A stretch of 64,000 bases of DNA. Source: Microcoleus sp. AS-A8. Lineage in GTDB: Bacteria; Cyanobacteriota; Cyanobacteriia; Cyanobacteriales; Coleofasciculaceae. The DNA lies in NCBI GenBank assembly GCA_039962225.1, contig JAMPKV010000009.1:124001-188000 (forward strand), given 5' to 3'. Below, piece by piece: positions 44,791-54,122 of this stretch. Each line of letters opens with the position of its first letter. Position 1 is the first letter of the stretch. Made by a program: the position numbers and the translations under genes. Under the pieces are notes generated by a model, which was not told the origin of the DNA, made no database searches, and saw nothing but the letters and a program-made list of their open reading frames with translations.

Positions 44791-45039
44791 ATGTCAGCGA
44801 GAAAATCAAGTCAACAGCCAGAGGAAAATGACTCTCCGTTGAAAAGACTGCGCGAACAGGCAAATCTGACTCAGGAGCAGTTGTCAGTTCGTTTAGGAGT
44901 ATCCACGTCTACGCTGAGGCGTTGGGAAAACGGAGATGTTGAACCGGCAATGACTCGCGAACAGTGGACAGTATTTTGTGAGTTACTGGGCGTTCCGTTT
45001 GAGCAATTACCGCAAAAGTTGAATTTGCGATCGCAATAA
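44791..45039 (+). CDS. XRE-family helix-turn-helix regulator
   Basis: 82 residues from ATG 44791. The helix-turn-helix occupies most of it: PLKRLREQANLTQEQLSVRL followed by GVSTSTLRRWENGDVEPAM. A TTG start at 44752 would add 13 residues and is less likely. Such single-domain XRE proteins bind DNA as dimers; the target is unknown. No toxin gene with which it might form an antitoxin pair is evident in the adjacent 150 bases. Confidence 0.78.
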   Translation: MSARKSSQQPEENDSPLKRLREQANLTQEQLSVRLGVSTSTLRRWENGDVEPAMTREQWTVFCELLGVPFEQLPQKLNLRSQ

Positions 45040-45201
45040 TCTCTGATAGTGAGAGGTGACCAGAATGCGATTGATTTTAATAATCTTAACTATTATTTAT
45101 CCCTAAAATTGATTGACTGGTGCGTTTTGTAGCTAACCGAAAAGACGCAAATTTCAATGACTTTGCCAGAATTGGGTTATCCCATCGAATAGTAATTCCA
45201 A

Positions 45202-46137
45202 ATGCAGCTAATTGAACGTTATCGTGGCAGTCTCTTGGGCTTGGCAGTGGGAGATGCACTAGGAGCACCCATAGAGTTTAGACAACCCGGTTCATTTACA
45301 CCCATTGACGATATGGTTGGAGGCGGTTCATTTGATGTGATGCCGGGACAATGGACGGATGATACTTCAATGGCGCTGTGCTTGGCTGATAGCCTAATGG
45401 AGCAACAAGGGTTTAATCCCGTCAATCAATTGCAGAAGTACGTTCGCTGGTTGCGGGAAGGCTACCTCAGCAGCATCGATCGCTGTTTCGACATCGGCAA
45501 CACGACGCTAGACGCGCTAACGCGGTTTGAAAAAACCCAGGAACCTTATTGCGGTCCCACAGACCCCCGCAGTGCTGGAAATGGCTCCATCATGCGCTTA
45601 GCTCCAGTACCTTTGTTTTACGCCAAAAGACCTCTAGAAGCGATTGAAAAATCGGGAGAGAGTTCGCGAACAACCCACGGAGTAAGGGCAGCAGTTGATG
45701 CCTGCCGCTATTTTGGGGCGCTTATCGTTGGTGCTGTCAATGGGGTTAGTAAGGAAGAACTGCTTTCAGAACGCTACAGTCCCATCCCCGGATACTGGGA
45801 AGAAAACCCGTTGGTGGAGGAAATCGACGAAATTGCTGCGGGGTCGTTCAAACACCGCCAACCCCCAGAGATTCAAGGTTCAGGCTACGTGGTCAAATCT
45901 CTTGAGGCGGCGTTATGGGCGTTCTATCAGGGTAATTCTTTTCGGGAAGCATGTCTGTTAGCTGTTAACTTGGGCATGGATGCAGATACAACAGGTGCTG
46001 TTTGCGGACAGTTGGCAGGAGCGTTTTATGGGGAGATGGAAATACCAGACTCCTGGCGTTCTCAGCTATTTCGCTCTCATCTGATTGAGTCTATGGCTGA
46101 TAACCTCTTTGCTCTAGCTCAATCTCCATCGTTGTAA
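45202..46137 (+). CDS. ADP-ribosylglycohydrolase family protein
   Basis: The 311-residue product has the DraG/ARH fold signatures: [14 protein letters not shown], the metal-binding WTDDTSM (Asp53, Asp54), [13 protein letters not shown], and the C-terminal [19 protein letters not shown] supplying further Asp ligands. It hydrolyses ADP-ribose linkages using two Mg2+ or Mn2+ ions. The target may be proteins, nucleic acids or small molecules and is not predictable. It is a stand-alone gene. Confidence 0.92.
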   Translation: MQLIERYRGSLLGLAVGDALGAPIEFRQPGSFTPIDDMVGGGSFDVMPGQWTDDTSMALCLADSLMEQQGFNPVNQLQKYVRWLREGYLSSIDRCFDIGNTTLDALTRFEKTQEPYCGPTDPRSAGNGSIMRLAPVPLFYAKRPLEAIEKSGESSRTTHGVRAAVDACRYFGALIVGAVNGVSKEELLSERYSPIPGYWEENPLVEEIDEIAAGSFKHRQPPEIQGSGYVVKSLEAALWAFYQGNSFREACLLAVNLGMDADTTGAVCGQLAGAFYGEMEIPDSWRSQLFRSHLIESMADNLFALAQSPSL

Positions 46138-46231
46138 CAGCACTTCTAGGCAAGCAGTGCTGCAACAGGTTTCTCGGTATCTGCTTGATCTGTTGTTTTT
46201 TCAAAAAACGTGGGGGATAATCAGCGATCGC

Positions 46232-47329
46232 TCATGGCTGCATTTGCCGCAACACTTGCCGAATCACATCCGCAGGCACTTGATCCGTTATCGTTACGGC
46301 ACCAATCTGAGTTGGCAGAATAAACCGCACCTTCCCATCTTTCACCTTCTTATCAGTTTGCAGACTATCCACAATCGCATCAATATCCAGTTCCTTGGGT
46401 AACTGAGTCGGTAATCCCGTTTTCTCAATCAATGCGTCTTGGCGCTGTGCCTCCTCTGACTTCCACATCTGAAGTTGCACTGCAATCTGACCGGCTGCAA
46501 CCATGCCAATTGCCACCGCTTCCCCATGATTCACTAACTTATATCCCGTCAAGCTTTCCACCGCATGACCAATCGTGTGACCATAGTTGAGAATTGCCCT
46601 TAACCCCGCTTCTTTCTCATCTTTGCTAACAACATCTGCTTTCGCTTGACAGGAACGAGTCAGGATCAGAGACAACAACTCCTCATCCACATAACGCAGT
46701 TGATCGAGACGCTTTGTCGCTTCTAGTTTGTCGAATAGCTCAGCATCCCAAATAATGCCATATTTAATTACCTCTGCCATGCCCGCCCGAAATTCACGGG
46801 GTGGTAATGTTTTTAATACCAAGGGGTCGATCAAAACAAATCGCGGCTGATAAAACGCCCCAATTAAATTTTTCCCTTGGGGATGATTCACTCCCGTCTT
46901 GCCACCCACCGAGGAATCTACCATTGCCAACAGCGATGTCGGCACCTGTACCACGTTAATCCCCCGTAACCAGGTAGCGGCTGCAAAACCTGCCATATCG
47001 CCAATTACTCCACCCCCCAAAGCGACGATGGTAGAGGAACGCTCTAAGCGGTTTTCTAATGCAACATCGTAGATTTTCTGCACCGATTTGAGAGTTTTGT
47101 AGCGTTCTCCTGCTGGGAGAGTACAGGTGGATACCTCATATCCCACTAACTTTAGGGCTGCGATCGCACGTTCACTATATTTCTTGAATATCACAGGATT
47201 GGATACGACCAAAACCTTCTTCCCCAGTTTTAAGCGGCTCATCCACACCCCTACATCATCCAATCCACCAGCCACTACGGCAATCTGATAAGACTGCTCC
47301 GGCAAATTCACACCAATCACAGAATCCAT
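46232..47329 (-). CDS. aroB: 3-dehydroquinate synthase
   Basis: 365 residues from ATG 47329, which follows AAGGGG and gives the usual N terminus [18 protein letters not shown]. An upstream in-frame start at 47380 would add 17 residues. The NAD-binding region ([19 protein letters not shown]), [18 protein letters not shown] with catalytic Lys and Asn, and the metal-binding [11 protein letters not shown] are intact. The enzyme converts DAHP to 3-dehydroquinate, the second step of the shikimate pathway. It is divergent from petL. Confidence 0.96.
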   Translation of the reverse strand: MDSVIGVNLPEQSYQIAVVAGGLDDVGVWMSRLKLGKKVLVVSNPVIFKKYSERAIAALKLVGYEVSTCTLPAGERYKTLKSVQKIYDVALENRLERSSTIVALGGGVIGDMAGFAAATWLRGINVVQVPTSLLAMVDSSVGGKTGVNHPQGKNLIGAFYQPRFVLIDPLVLKTLPPREFRAGMAEVIKYGIIWDAELFDKLEATKRLDQLRYVDEELLSLILTRSCQAKADVVSKDEKEAGLRAILNYGHTIGHAVESLTGYKLVNHGEAVAIGMVAAGQIAVQLQMWKSEEAQRQDALIEKTGLPTQLPKELDIDAIVDSLQTDKKVKDGKVRFILPTQIGAVTITDQVPADVIRQVLRQMQP

Positions 47330-47421
47330 TGCGCCTTGACCCCTTCCGATCACTTGTGCGCTGTATTTTATCCCACCCAATGATTCAATGGAGATATATG
47401 ATTTTTTGTGGAGAAACGTAA

Positions 47422-47517
47422 ATGTCTGGAGTCGTTGCTTACTTTCTATTGCTCGGTGGTGCCACAGGTGTTGCTCTGGCGCTCTTTTTTGGTTTGAAGG
47501 CTGTCAAATTGATTTAA
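47422..47517 (+). CDS. petL: Cytochrome b6-f complex subunit PetL
   Basis: A 31-residue product: one membrane helix ([20 protein letters not shown]) ending in GLKAVKLI, the characteristic PetL tail. GTGGAG lies 9 bases before the ATG. PetL is one of the small single-helix subunits that stabilise the dimeric cytochrome b6-f complex of the thylakoid membrane. Its size makes it easy to miss. The head-to-head neighbour is aroB, 92 bases away. Confidence 0.85.
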   Translation: MSGVVAYFLLLGGATGVALALFFGLKAVKLI

Positions 47518-47608
47518 CAGGCACTTGGGATTGGGACTGGGGACTAAGACAAATGATCTCAATCACCAGTCCCCAATTCCTAATTCCCTATCTCTCGTCC
47601 AACTTTCA

Positions 47609-48127
47609 TCAGTTCGGGAGCTTGCAGTGTACCCGCTCAGCTTCGCGGGTTACCGTCAGCAATCTTTCAGACAGCAGAGATTGGCGTACTATACCTATTG
47701 TTTTAGGCAAAACTCCTACCAACCGAGCGAGGACTTCATCAGGCAATTCGTCAATGAGTTGGGGGTCAAAGTACTGATAAAGCATAATCAACAGTCTTTT
47801 CGCTCGCTGCAATGGTACCCAAGTCTCCATTGCTTTATGAGTAAAAAGAATCCATTGTTGACGCAGTGCATAGGCTTTCTTGCGTTCAATCCGAGTTTCG
47901 GGATAGACGATAGAAACTTTGCCGATAGGAATGACTCGATTACATTTAAGGTCAAACACACTACCAACAGCAGCACCTGGCCCCGCCAGTTCTGAATGGT
48001 GAGGATTGCAAATAATCAGAGCATTGCCAGGAGTACCCTTGACTCTGAGTAGTTGACCAGTCCGCAACTGACTCAAGATTTTAGTCGGTTGAGTTATTGG
48101 CCTATACACAAGAGATTGTCCTTCCAT
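47609..48127 (-). CDS. Hypothetical protein with C-terminal Crp-type helix-turn-helix
   Basis: 172 residues from ATG 48127; an in-frame TTG at 48145 would add six. The last 50 residues (IDELPDEVLARLVGVLPKTI, then an SLLSERLL segment) resemble the winged-helix DNA-binding module of Crp/Fnr regulators. The N-terminal part lacks the conserved glycines and the Arg-Ser motif of cyclic-nucleotide binding, so any ligand is unknown. A transcription-regulator role is inference from the C terminus only. Confidence 0.6.
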   Translation of the reverse strand: MEGQSLVYRPITQPTKILSQLRTGQLLRVKGTPGNALIICNPHHSELAGPGAAVGSVFDLKCNRVIPIGKVSIVYPETRIERKKAYALRQQWILFTHKAMETWVPLQRAKRLLIMLYQYFDPQLIDELPDEVLARLVGVLPKTIGIVRQSLLSERLLTVTREAERVHCKLPN

Positions 48128-48680
48128 AAAAAAGCGCAGAACCAATCAGATAATTTCTATTGTTGTTTATCTATCTGCAATGGATATTGCAGAGCCTTTG
48201 CAACTTTTGAATGATGTTATTTAGGTTGCCTATAAGGTATGATTTCCAGGATTTATGACGCGATGAATCACAGGTCTAAACTTGAGACCATCGGTACCTA
48301 AATGAGTTACAAAGTTTTTGCTATCCCTAGACTGCCACTAATTAGCAATAGAAAAACTGAGTATCATTCCCAATAACTTCACCGATTTTTATGAGTGTAT
48401 TACTTGAGCTAGCTTTCAAGGTTACACAAGCCCAGCTCATGATTCCGGAGATTTTTAAGTTTTAGTTTAAAAAATCGATAAAGAAACCTGTAAAAAATTG
48501 ATGAAGAGACTGTGAAACAAGCTCAAAGCAAGAAAGGTGCAAAAGCCTCTCGCGATACGGCTAAAGCACCTAAATTAGGTTTAAAATCAAATATTTTTAC
48601 CGAGTCACTCATTGAAGCTAAGGGATGAGTGACTCTACAACATAGGACGCGATCGCTTCCTAACTCCTCAAAATTTTTAC
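48128..48680. other. Intergenic region with a terminator-like hairpin
   Basis: About 553 bases. GAGTCACTCAT (48602-48612) pairs with ATGAGTGACTC (48625-48635). On the minus strand it lies just behind the 48681-49034 gene and could end its transcript. A plus-strand 38-codon basic frame (GTG 48512) overlaps it and is not accepted as a gene. Confidence 0.5.
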
Positions 48681-49034
48681 TCAGGCTACTGTTATCATCT
48701 TTGCCTTTACAAGCAGTTGGCCATTGGCATCAACACTCATGTCTTTTCCTGGCACATATCCCTTACGAATCAACTGCTGATACACGGCGACTGAAGTAAT
48801 TTTTTGGATTGCTTGCAACACAGCCGCCGGAAGGAGATTTTCTATCGACCAGAGAATCGCCTCTTCATCAAACCAGAGCAACCGCTCGAAACTGACAAGC
48901 ACTAGCCCGGCTACTTCTTCAAGCGTCATCTGATTGCTCAGATGGGCGATCAGATCTGTCCCAATCAGTGTGTTACGGGTCATCATCGCCCTCGCCATCT
49001 TACCGATTTCTTGATCTAACTTTAAGGGGTTCAT
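48681..49034 (-). CDS. Hypothetical protein
   Basis: 117 residues from ATG 49034 (MNPLKLDQEIGKMARAMM). The longer frame to 49106 adds a basic stretch that looks non-coding. The protein is mostly helical in appearance with no membrane segment or signal (LEEVAGLVLVSFERLLWFDE, VYQQLIRKGYVPGKDM). No family was recognised. It stands alone, with a likely terminator hairpin behind it. Confidence 0.5.
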   Translation of the reverse strand: MNPLKLDQEIGKMARAMMTRNTLIGTDLIAHLSNQMTLEEVAGLVLVSFERLLWFDEEAILWSIENLLPAAVLQAIQKITSVAVYQQLIRKGYVPGKDMSVDANGQLLVKAKMITVA

Positions 49035-49180
49035 ACTTGGCTGGTGTGTTTTCTGCCTAAGGTGTGCCTGTCTACGGTCTCTGCACAAGACTCGTCGTTT
49101 TGCCAAGTATACCTAAAGATAGATGAAAGTATATCTTAGGAAGGATGAACTTTTGGTTTAAAGGCACCAATCGAGTGTTT

Positions 49181-49207
49181 CATGGGGCAGGCAGGATGCC
49201 TACCCCG
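49181..49207. repeat. Dispersed GGCAGGATGCC-type repeat (inverted relative of the 14632 copy)
   Basis: CATGGGGCAGGCAGGATGCC followed by TACCCCG contains the complement of the GGGCATCCTGCC core found at 14632-14654 and 23032-23056. Confidence 0.5.
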
Positions 49208-49297
49208 CCGGAAAAATTATTGATGCTGGGTTGGGCGTCCCGCCTATCGCAGCCTAGGGTGCAAGCTCTCAGTTGAAGGTGTTATTTAGGTAAGCAC

Positions 49298-50215
49298 TCA
49301 AGTCAAGCAACTTTCAATCGTTGCCACCACTGACTGAGCAAGGGCGGTAAGATGATAACCCCCTTCTAAACCAAAAAGAATGCGACGAGTCAGTTGCAGA
49401 CAGGAGTGAGTAAACAGTCCAAAATCTTGTGGATTGAGAGCAATTCCTGCCAAGGGATCATCCGCAGTGGCATCATAACCGGCACTGATAATCAGTAAAT
49501 CTGGCTGAAAATCTCGGAAAAACGGCAGGATTTTCTGCTCAAACATGGGTTGGTAATTCGCGACTTTGCTGCCCGGTGGCATGGGCAGATTGAGGACATT
49601 CTTATATAACCCTCGCTCACTTGCTTGACCTGTACCGGGATAACAGGGATGCTGATGCAGCGAACAGTAGGCAATTTGGGCATCGCTCTCCACGATATCT
49701 TGTGTACCGTTACCGTGATGAACATCCCAATCCAGAATGCCAACGCGATGGATACCCGGTTGTTTTAAGGCATAGTAAGCGGCGATCGCAGCATTAGAAA
49801 ATAAGCAAAATCCCATTCCCCTCTCTCGCTCCGCATGGTGTCCGGGTGGACGTGCTAGGACAAAGGCTGGATTTTCTGTAGCGAGAACCCGATCCACCCC
49901 ATCTAACCAAGCGCTGACGGCTAGCAGGGCGACATCGTAACTACGAGGGGAAATGGCTGTATCTGCATCCAGCATTCCACCGCCACTAGTGGCAATTTCC
50001 CGAACCAGTTCAATGTAGACTGGGGTATGAATTTGTTGCAAGAGCGGCATCACTGGACGTGTTTCCACGGGTGTCGGTAGCTGCCACTCAAGTTTGTCAG
50101 CCCAAGGCGCGGCTTTGAGCGCGTTCACAATAGCGGTTAGACGTTCTGGTCGTTCTGGATGAAACCGACCATTGTCATGATTGAGAAATTCATCTGAGTA
50201 AATAACTGGCAGCAT
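49298..50215 (-). CDS. Histone deacetylase-like (class II) amidohydrolase
   Basis: The 305-residue product has all zinc-deacetylase motifs: HDNGRFHPERPERL, LARPPGHHAERERGMGFCLF (His-His dyad), ILDWDVHHGNGTQ (Asp and His zinc ligands), ISAGYDATADDPLA (second Asp ligand) and the final GLEGGYHL with the catalytic Tyr. Bacterial members deacetylate polyamines, acetoin-related compounds or proteins; the substrate here is unknown. Complete and probably active. Confidence 0.95.
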   Translation of the reverse strand: MLPVIYSDEFLNHDNGRFHPERPERLTAIVNALKAAPWADKLEWQLPTPVETRPVMPLLQQIHTPVYIELVREIATSGGGMLDADTAISPRSYDVALLAVSAWLDGVDRVLATENPAFVLARPPGHHAERERGMGFCLFSNAAIAAYYALKQPGIHRVGILDWDVHHGNGTQDIVESDAQIAYCSLHQHPCYPGTGQASERGLYKNVLNLPMPPGSKVANYQPMFEQKILPFFRDFQPDLLIISAGYDATADDPLAGIALNPQDFGLFTHSCLQLTRRILFGLEGGYHLTALAQSVVATIESCLT

Positions 50216-50364
50216 AGTTCGAGCTAGGGAGGCACTTAAGGAATCGAGATTTGTATAGGGACTAATTCATGGTCATTGGATGCCTGGACGGAGCGAAGCC
50301 TTTGGGTGATCATTCGTCCTCAAGGAGAGAGTGATTGCAAACTTGTAATTGTTCTAGCTCAACC

Positions 50365-50688
50365 TTACTCTGGTGGTCGAAACTCTGAAGGCGTTAGCTG
50401 AATATTAGGTATTCCAGAGCGGGGCAGACCATCCCTTGCACAATCAGGACTCATCGCTGGCACACGAGACTGAGCGATACGAACCAATCGGTTACGGTAA
50501 GCGCGTAACGGCTTACGATATTGAGGCTCAGACACAACCGCCATTCGATCCACCACACGAATGGCTCTCCACCATTCCTGACGACAGACGGCCTTAACGA
50601 GTTGGGAATTTAACGTTTCTGCTGCCACCGCAGGAGTAGAAATGAGCAGAGCCGATAAAGACACAATGAATAATTTATACCTCAACAT
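50365..50688 (-). CDS. Small secreted hypothetical protein
   Basis: 107 residues from ATG 50688 (an upstream in-frame start adds four). A signal peptide (MLRYKLFIVSLSALLISTPA, cleavage after VAA) is followed by an 85-residue basic mature part with two cysteines (KAVCRQEWWRAIRVVDRM ... SPDCARDGL) that could form a disulfide. No family was recognised. Periplasmic location is predicted. Confidence 0.65.
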   Translation of the reverse strand: MLRYKLFIVSLSALLISTPAVAAETLNSQLVKAVCRQEWWRAIRVVDRMAVVSEPQYRKPLRAYRNRLVRIAQSRVPAMSPDCARDGLPRSGIPNIQLTPSEFRPPE

Positions 50689-51064
50689 ACCAATAACCAA
50701 CCAATCAAAATTGGTAGTTTATCAGTTTCTATCAGGTTTGTTGACTCAAGAGCTTGATCAGTTACCCTGAAGCCTTACGGGGTTTAAGGCCATGGCATTT
50801 TCAGGATTTGACTTTAACCGATACCTTAGTGTCGCCGTGCCTCTAGTGCAAAAAGGCAGAAGGCAGGAGGCAGAAGGCAGAAGCAACATTGCTTGTACAG
50901 TAAGCCTTATTGCCTTTGTCAACTGGATAGTTATTTCCGCCGCGCTGCACTAGTGCAACCAACAAGCCCAAAAGGGTAGGGACACAGCATTGCCATGTCC
51001 CTACCCAGCTCAGTTAGTTACGATACTGATTCAACAAAGATGCTCAAAGGCTCGTATCAATAAC
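50689..51064. other. Intergenic region with heptamer repeat and hairpin
   Basis: About 376 bases. It contains GGCAGAAGGCAGGAGGCAG repeats at 50853-50882, and GGGTAGGGACA/TGTCCCTACCC (50974-51006), a perfect 11-bp stem of a type common between cyanobacterial genes and a possible terminator. No ORF is supported. Confidence 0.5.
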
Positions 51065-51898
51065 CTAGCGATTTTTATCAATCACTGGCTTGCCTTCAAC
51101 ATCAACATCTAATTCTTCGCGACGCAACTGTTCTGTTGCATCTACCGTGTCGCGAACCACTTCTTTTTTGATGCTAACTTCTTCACGGACAAAGGCTTTT
51201 TTCTGAATATCTGCTGTCTCTTCATAGACTTCCATCCGAGCCGCTTCCCCTTCCCGGAAATCAGCTTCACCCGGTGCAACTTCTCTAGCTGTGCTAGGAG
51301 CGTTGCGCTCAATAATCACACGCTCTTTTTCGACGGGTACTGAAACCGTGGCTGTTTCCGATTCAACCCGCTTGCCAATCGCTACTTCACCCGTCTTATG
51401 ACGATCTTTGTGAGTAATCAGGCGTTCTTCATACAGCTTGAGATTTTGGTGAGCTTGCTCATTGGTGTCGTAAAGCTCCCGATCGTGCTCGTAGCTATAG
51501 CTGTCGCGGCTGTGGGTAGGTGTCGTAGCCGCTGTATTGGCTGGCCGATAAACGTTTCTGACTCGTTCTTCGTAATCGTAATCAACGGTCATGTGGTCGT
51601 TATACTCAGGCAAGTGTTCTACTTGCTCTCTAGTCATATGTGTGGCATAAACCCGGTGCCGCTCATAATCAATCCGCGAACGACCAATAGGTAGTAATAC
51701 CTTTTTACCAAAAATCCAGAATCCCGTATCAACCACGAAATACCGAAAACGACCCGAATCGCTATCTAGAATGGCATCATAAACGCCACCAATTTTTTCG
51801 TTACTTTCGGAATAAACATCATAGCCTTTGATGTCATCGCCACCGAAAATGTCTTGTTTATAGTTCGGATAATAATCCGTAATTTTTACAAGTGCCAT
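51065..51898 (-). CDS. PRC-barrel plus DUF2382 domain stress protein
   Basis: The 277-residue product has an N-terminal PRC-barrel (about 15-75; GYDVYSESNEKIGGVYDAIL, FRYFVVDTGFWIFGKKVLLP). A low-complexity Tyr/His/Thr linker is followed by a DUF2382 region (about 150-270; EERLITHKDRHKTGEVAIGK, PVEKERVIIERNAPS, REEVSIKKEVVRDTVDATEQ). Proteins of this build are widespread in cyanobacteria and related to YsnF-type stress proteins. Soluble, acidic-basic patterned and probably cytoplasmic. No operon. Confidence 0.88.
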   Translation of the reverse strand: MALVKITDYYPNYKQDIFGGDDIKGYDVYSESNEKIGGVYDAILDSDSGRFRYFVVDTGFWIFGKKVLLPIGRSRIDYERHRVYATHMTREQVEHLPEYNDHMTVDYDYEERVRNVYRPANTAATTPTHSRDSYSYEHDRELYDTNEQAHQNLKLYEERLITHKDRHKTGEVAIGKRVESETATVSVPVEKERVIIERNAPSTAREVAPGEADFREGEAARMEVYEETADIQKKAFVREEVSIKKEVVRDTVDATEQLRREELDVDVEGKPVIDKNR

Positions 51899-52084
51899 AA
51901 CTTTATTTTTCTATCTGCACTTGCCACGTTAATACAGGAATGAGCTAGATTTTCTCTTGCTTAAGGTAGAGATATGCAAGTTATTTAGCTTCATGCTCGA
52001 ACACTTTCTCTTGCCAGTGCTTTATGGGCTTTTCCTTCACCAAACTTTACTTAAACTTCATATAAACTCAGGAAAATTGAAGTT

Positions 52085-52558
52085 CTATGCAGCATCGGGA
52101 TTAAGGTCAATCATCCTCCGGGTTGTATAACTTCCAATCGGACTCCAAATTAGGTAAGGCAGTAGTAAAAGAGCAGCCTGTCCAGAAATAGGCGAAACAA
52201 CCAGCGTCAGCAGAACTCCTAAAATTACACCAACCCACCCTAGAAGTGTGCCAACTCCGAGGCTCCGCCGTCTCAAGGTAGCAGGAATGTAAGCGACTGT
52301 GATTACTTCGACTAGCAAGTAAAATCCCATGAGTAACCAAGTTCTAAGACTCCCTGGCTCTTTTTCCCACACGAGAACCGCTGACCCGGCTCCACAAGCA
52401 AAAATGACAGTCCAGATGAATGGGATAGCCGGCTCAAAGAATAGCCACTTCGGTCGAGAAAGGTGTTGAGACCAAGAGATATCCTTTGGTCTAATCAAAC
52501 TACTACCTAGAGCAACTATTAATGTTACACCATCAATTATCATCCAAGGTTTTAGCAT
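52085..52558 (-). CDS. TspO/MBR-family membrane protein
   Basis: The 157-residue product has five hydrophobic helices, the TspO layout. Helix 2 carries FFEPAIPFIWTVIFACGAG, and the end LLLPYLIWSPIGSYTTR corresponds to the conserved last helix. The N-terminal WxPP-type motif is altered (LSRPKWLFFEPAIP). TspO proteins bind porphyrins and have been linked to stress responses and tetrapyrrole regulation. Divergence from the typical aromatic motif makes a tryptophan-rich sensory function likely but not certain. Confidence 0.8.
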   Translation of the reverse strand: MLKPWMIIDGVTLIVALGSSLIRPKDISWSQHLSRPKWLFFEPAIPFIWTVIFACGAGSAVLVWEKEPGSLRTWLLMGFYLLVEVITVAYIPATLRRRSLGVGTLLGWVGVILGVLLTLVVSPISGQAALLLLPYLIWSPIGSYTTRRMIDLNPDAA

Positions 52559-52934
52559 TTTTCCCCCAAGACTTGAGCTATATCATTAGTGTTTATAATC
52601 TGAGTCAAATCCGATATATAAATTGTGTCTGGTTAAGGTATCGCTTTAATCAGTCTTTGGTCTGAAAGAAATCTCAAAAACTGAGGCTTTGATTTGAGTG
52701 CTGTATTTTGTGTTCGCCGTTACACGCTAACTGAAAATTAACGGCTTATTTTTCAGTTAATCAGTGCCGATGCCCAACTTTTTGAGAACGCCGTTAGCCC
52801 CTCAATGGCTACTCGCAATTACACGTTCAAGCGGTAGTATCTTCCTTTGTTGAAGCAATTCGGAGCAGTACGGATTGAAGATTCAATCATTATAAAGTTG
52901 TGATAACTTTATTATTGAGTTCAGTGCCGCTAGC
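52559..52934. other. Intergenic region between divergent genes, with hairpin
   Basis: About 376 bases between the TspO and SMP-30 genes, which are divergently transcribed. TAACTGAAAA (52728-52737) pairs with TTTTCAGTTA (52750-52759). No ORF or riboswitch is recognised. Confidence 0.45.
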
Positions 52935-53966
52935 ATGAAAAACCTAATCTTGAGAGTTACTCAATACAGCCTTTTATTTACGGTTTTAACCACTGCGCCC
53001 AGCAACGGTGTTACTCAAGGAAGAAATGATTTAGGGTTTCGATGCTCGAAGTCTCAAACGAACTCCCGCCTAACTTCACCACAATCGAGGAATATGAGCA
53101 ATAAAAATACTCTACAAGCGATTCTTGATGACAACGCCCAAGTCAAAAAAGTGGCGGGAGACTTCCAGTTTACGGAGGGGCCGCTGTGGCATCCCAAAGG
53201 CTTCTTACTCTTTAGTGATATTCCTGCCAACACCCTTTATCAATGGACAGCCAATGAAAAACTAGAGATATTTCGTCGCCCTTCTGGAAATGCCAATGGT
53301 AATACTCTAGATCGAGAGGGACGTTTACTCACGGCTGAGCATGGTAATCGTCGTGTATCCCGTACTGAAAAAGACGGCACTATTGTTACGCTGGCAAGTC
53401 AGTTCGAGGGAAAGCGACTCAACAGTCCCAATGATTTGGTGGTCAAATCAGATGGAAGCATCTACTTCACCGACCCCCCCTATGGCATTAAATCTGAGCA
53501 GGAGGAACTGGGCTTCTATGGTGTGTATCGATTGTCATCGGATGGAAAACTGACTTTGTTAGTGAAAGACTTCGTGCGTCCCAATGGCATTGCTTTTTCA
53601 CCGGATGAGAAAAAACTATATGTGAATGATTCCGAAAAAGGTCACATTCGTGTCTTCGATGTGAAATCGAACGGTACATTGGAAAACGGGCAACTGTTTG
53701 CAGAATTGAAAGACCCCAGTAAAAATGGTGTTCCAGATGGAATGAAGGTAGACCAAGAGGGGAATGTTTACAGTACTGGGCCTGGGGGCATATGGATTTT
53801 CTCACCGTCAGGCAATCTATTAGGCATTCTTGAAGTGCCAGAGGTGGCTGCTAACCTGACCTGGGGCGATGAGGACTACAAAACGCTCTACATTACCGCA
53901 AGTAATAGCCTTTACCGTATCCGCCTCAAAATCCCCGGTGTGCGAACGGGCTTGCATGGGGAGTAA
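52935..53966 (+). CDS. SMP-30/gluconolactonase-family protein
   Basis: The 343-residue product has a possible signal segment (about 1-22) and a short variable stretch, then a six-bladed beta propeller. It carries the SMP-30 metal-site features: FTEGPLWHP with the ligand Glu, NSPNDLVVKSDGSIYFTDPP with Asn and Asp, and PNGIAFSPDEKKLYVNDS. Family members are calcium- or zinc-dependent lactonases. The substrate is unknown; a gluconolactonase-type reaction is the usual assumption. An internal ATG at 53094 is an alternative start without the leader. Confidence 0.88.
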   Translation: MKNLILRVTQYSLLFTVLTTAPSNGVTQGRNDLGFRCSKSQTNSRLTSPQSRNMSNKNTLQAILDDNAQVKKVAGDFQFTEGPLWHPKGFLLFSDIPANTLYQWTANEKLEIFRRPSGNANGNTLDREGRLLTAEHGNRRVSRTEKDGTIVTLASQFEGKRLNSPNDLVVKSDGSIYFTDPPYGIKSEQEELGFYGVYRLSSDGKLTLLVKDFVRPNGIAFSPDEKKLYVNDSEKGHIRVFDVKSNGTLENGQLFAELKDPSKNGVPDGMKVDQEGNVYSTGPGGIWIFSPSGNLLGILEVPEVAANLTWGDEDYKTLYITASNSLYRIRLKIPGVRTGLHGE

Positions 53967-53978
53967 CGTTTGACAATA

Positions 53979-54075
53979 TAGCGGTTCTCGATTGGGTGGA
54001 GTACATCTAACTTCTGCCCTTTGCCCTCTGCTTGAAAACCGTCAGCCTTGTACTTCATCTAAATGCAAACCGCTA
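53979..54075. mobile_element. MITE-like element, copy 3 (97 bp)
   Basis: The left end TAGCGGTTCTCGATTGGGTG and the right end (reverse strand) TAGCGGTTTGCATTTAGATG have the same ends as copies 1 and 2, with TA on both flanks (53977-53978, 54076-54077). The interior differs and is short, so this is an internally deleted or separately derived member. It lies 13 bases behind the SMP-30 stop. Confidence 0.68.
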
Positions 54076-54122
54076 TACCCGACTATCAATTCCCTCGTAC
54101 AGTGTAGGCGTAATCGGCTCAC

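Noticed and set aside
48512-48628. 38-codon basic frame starting at GTG 48512
   Set aside because: Weak start, overlaps a terminator-like hairpin, and nothing similar is recognised; could be a micro-protein but the evidence is too thin.
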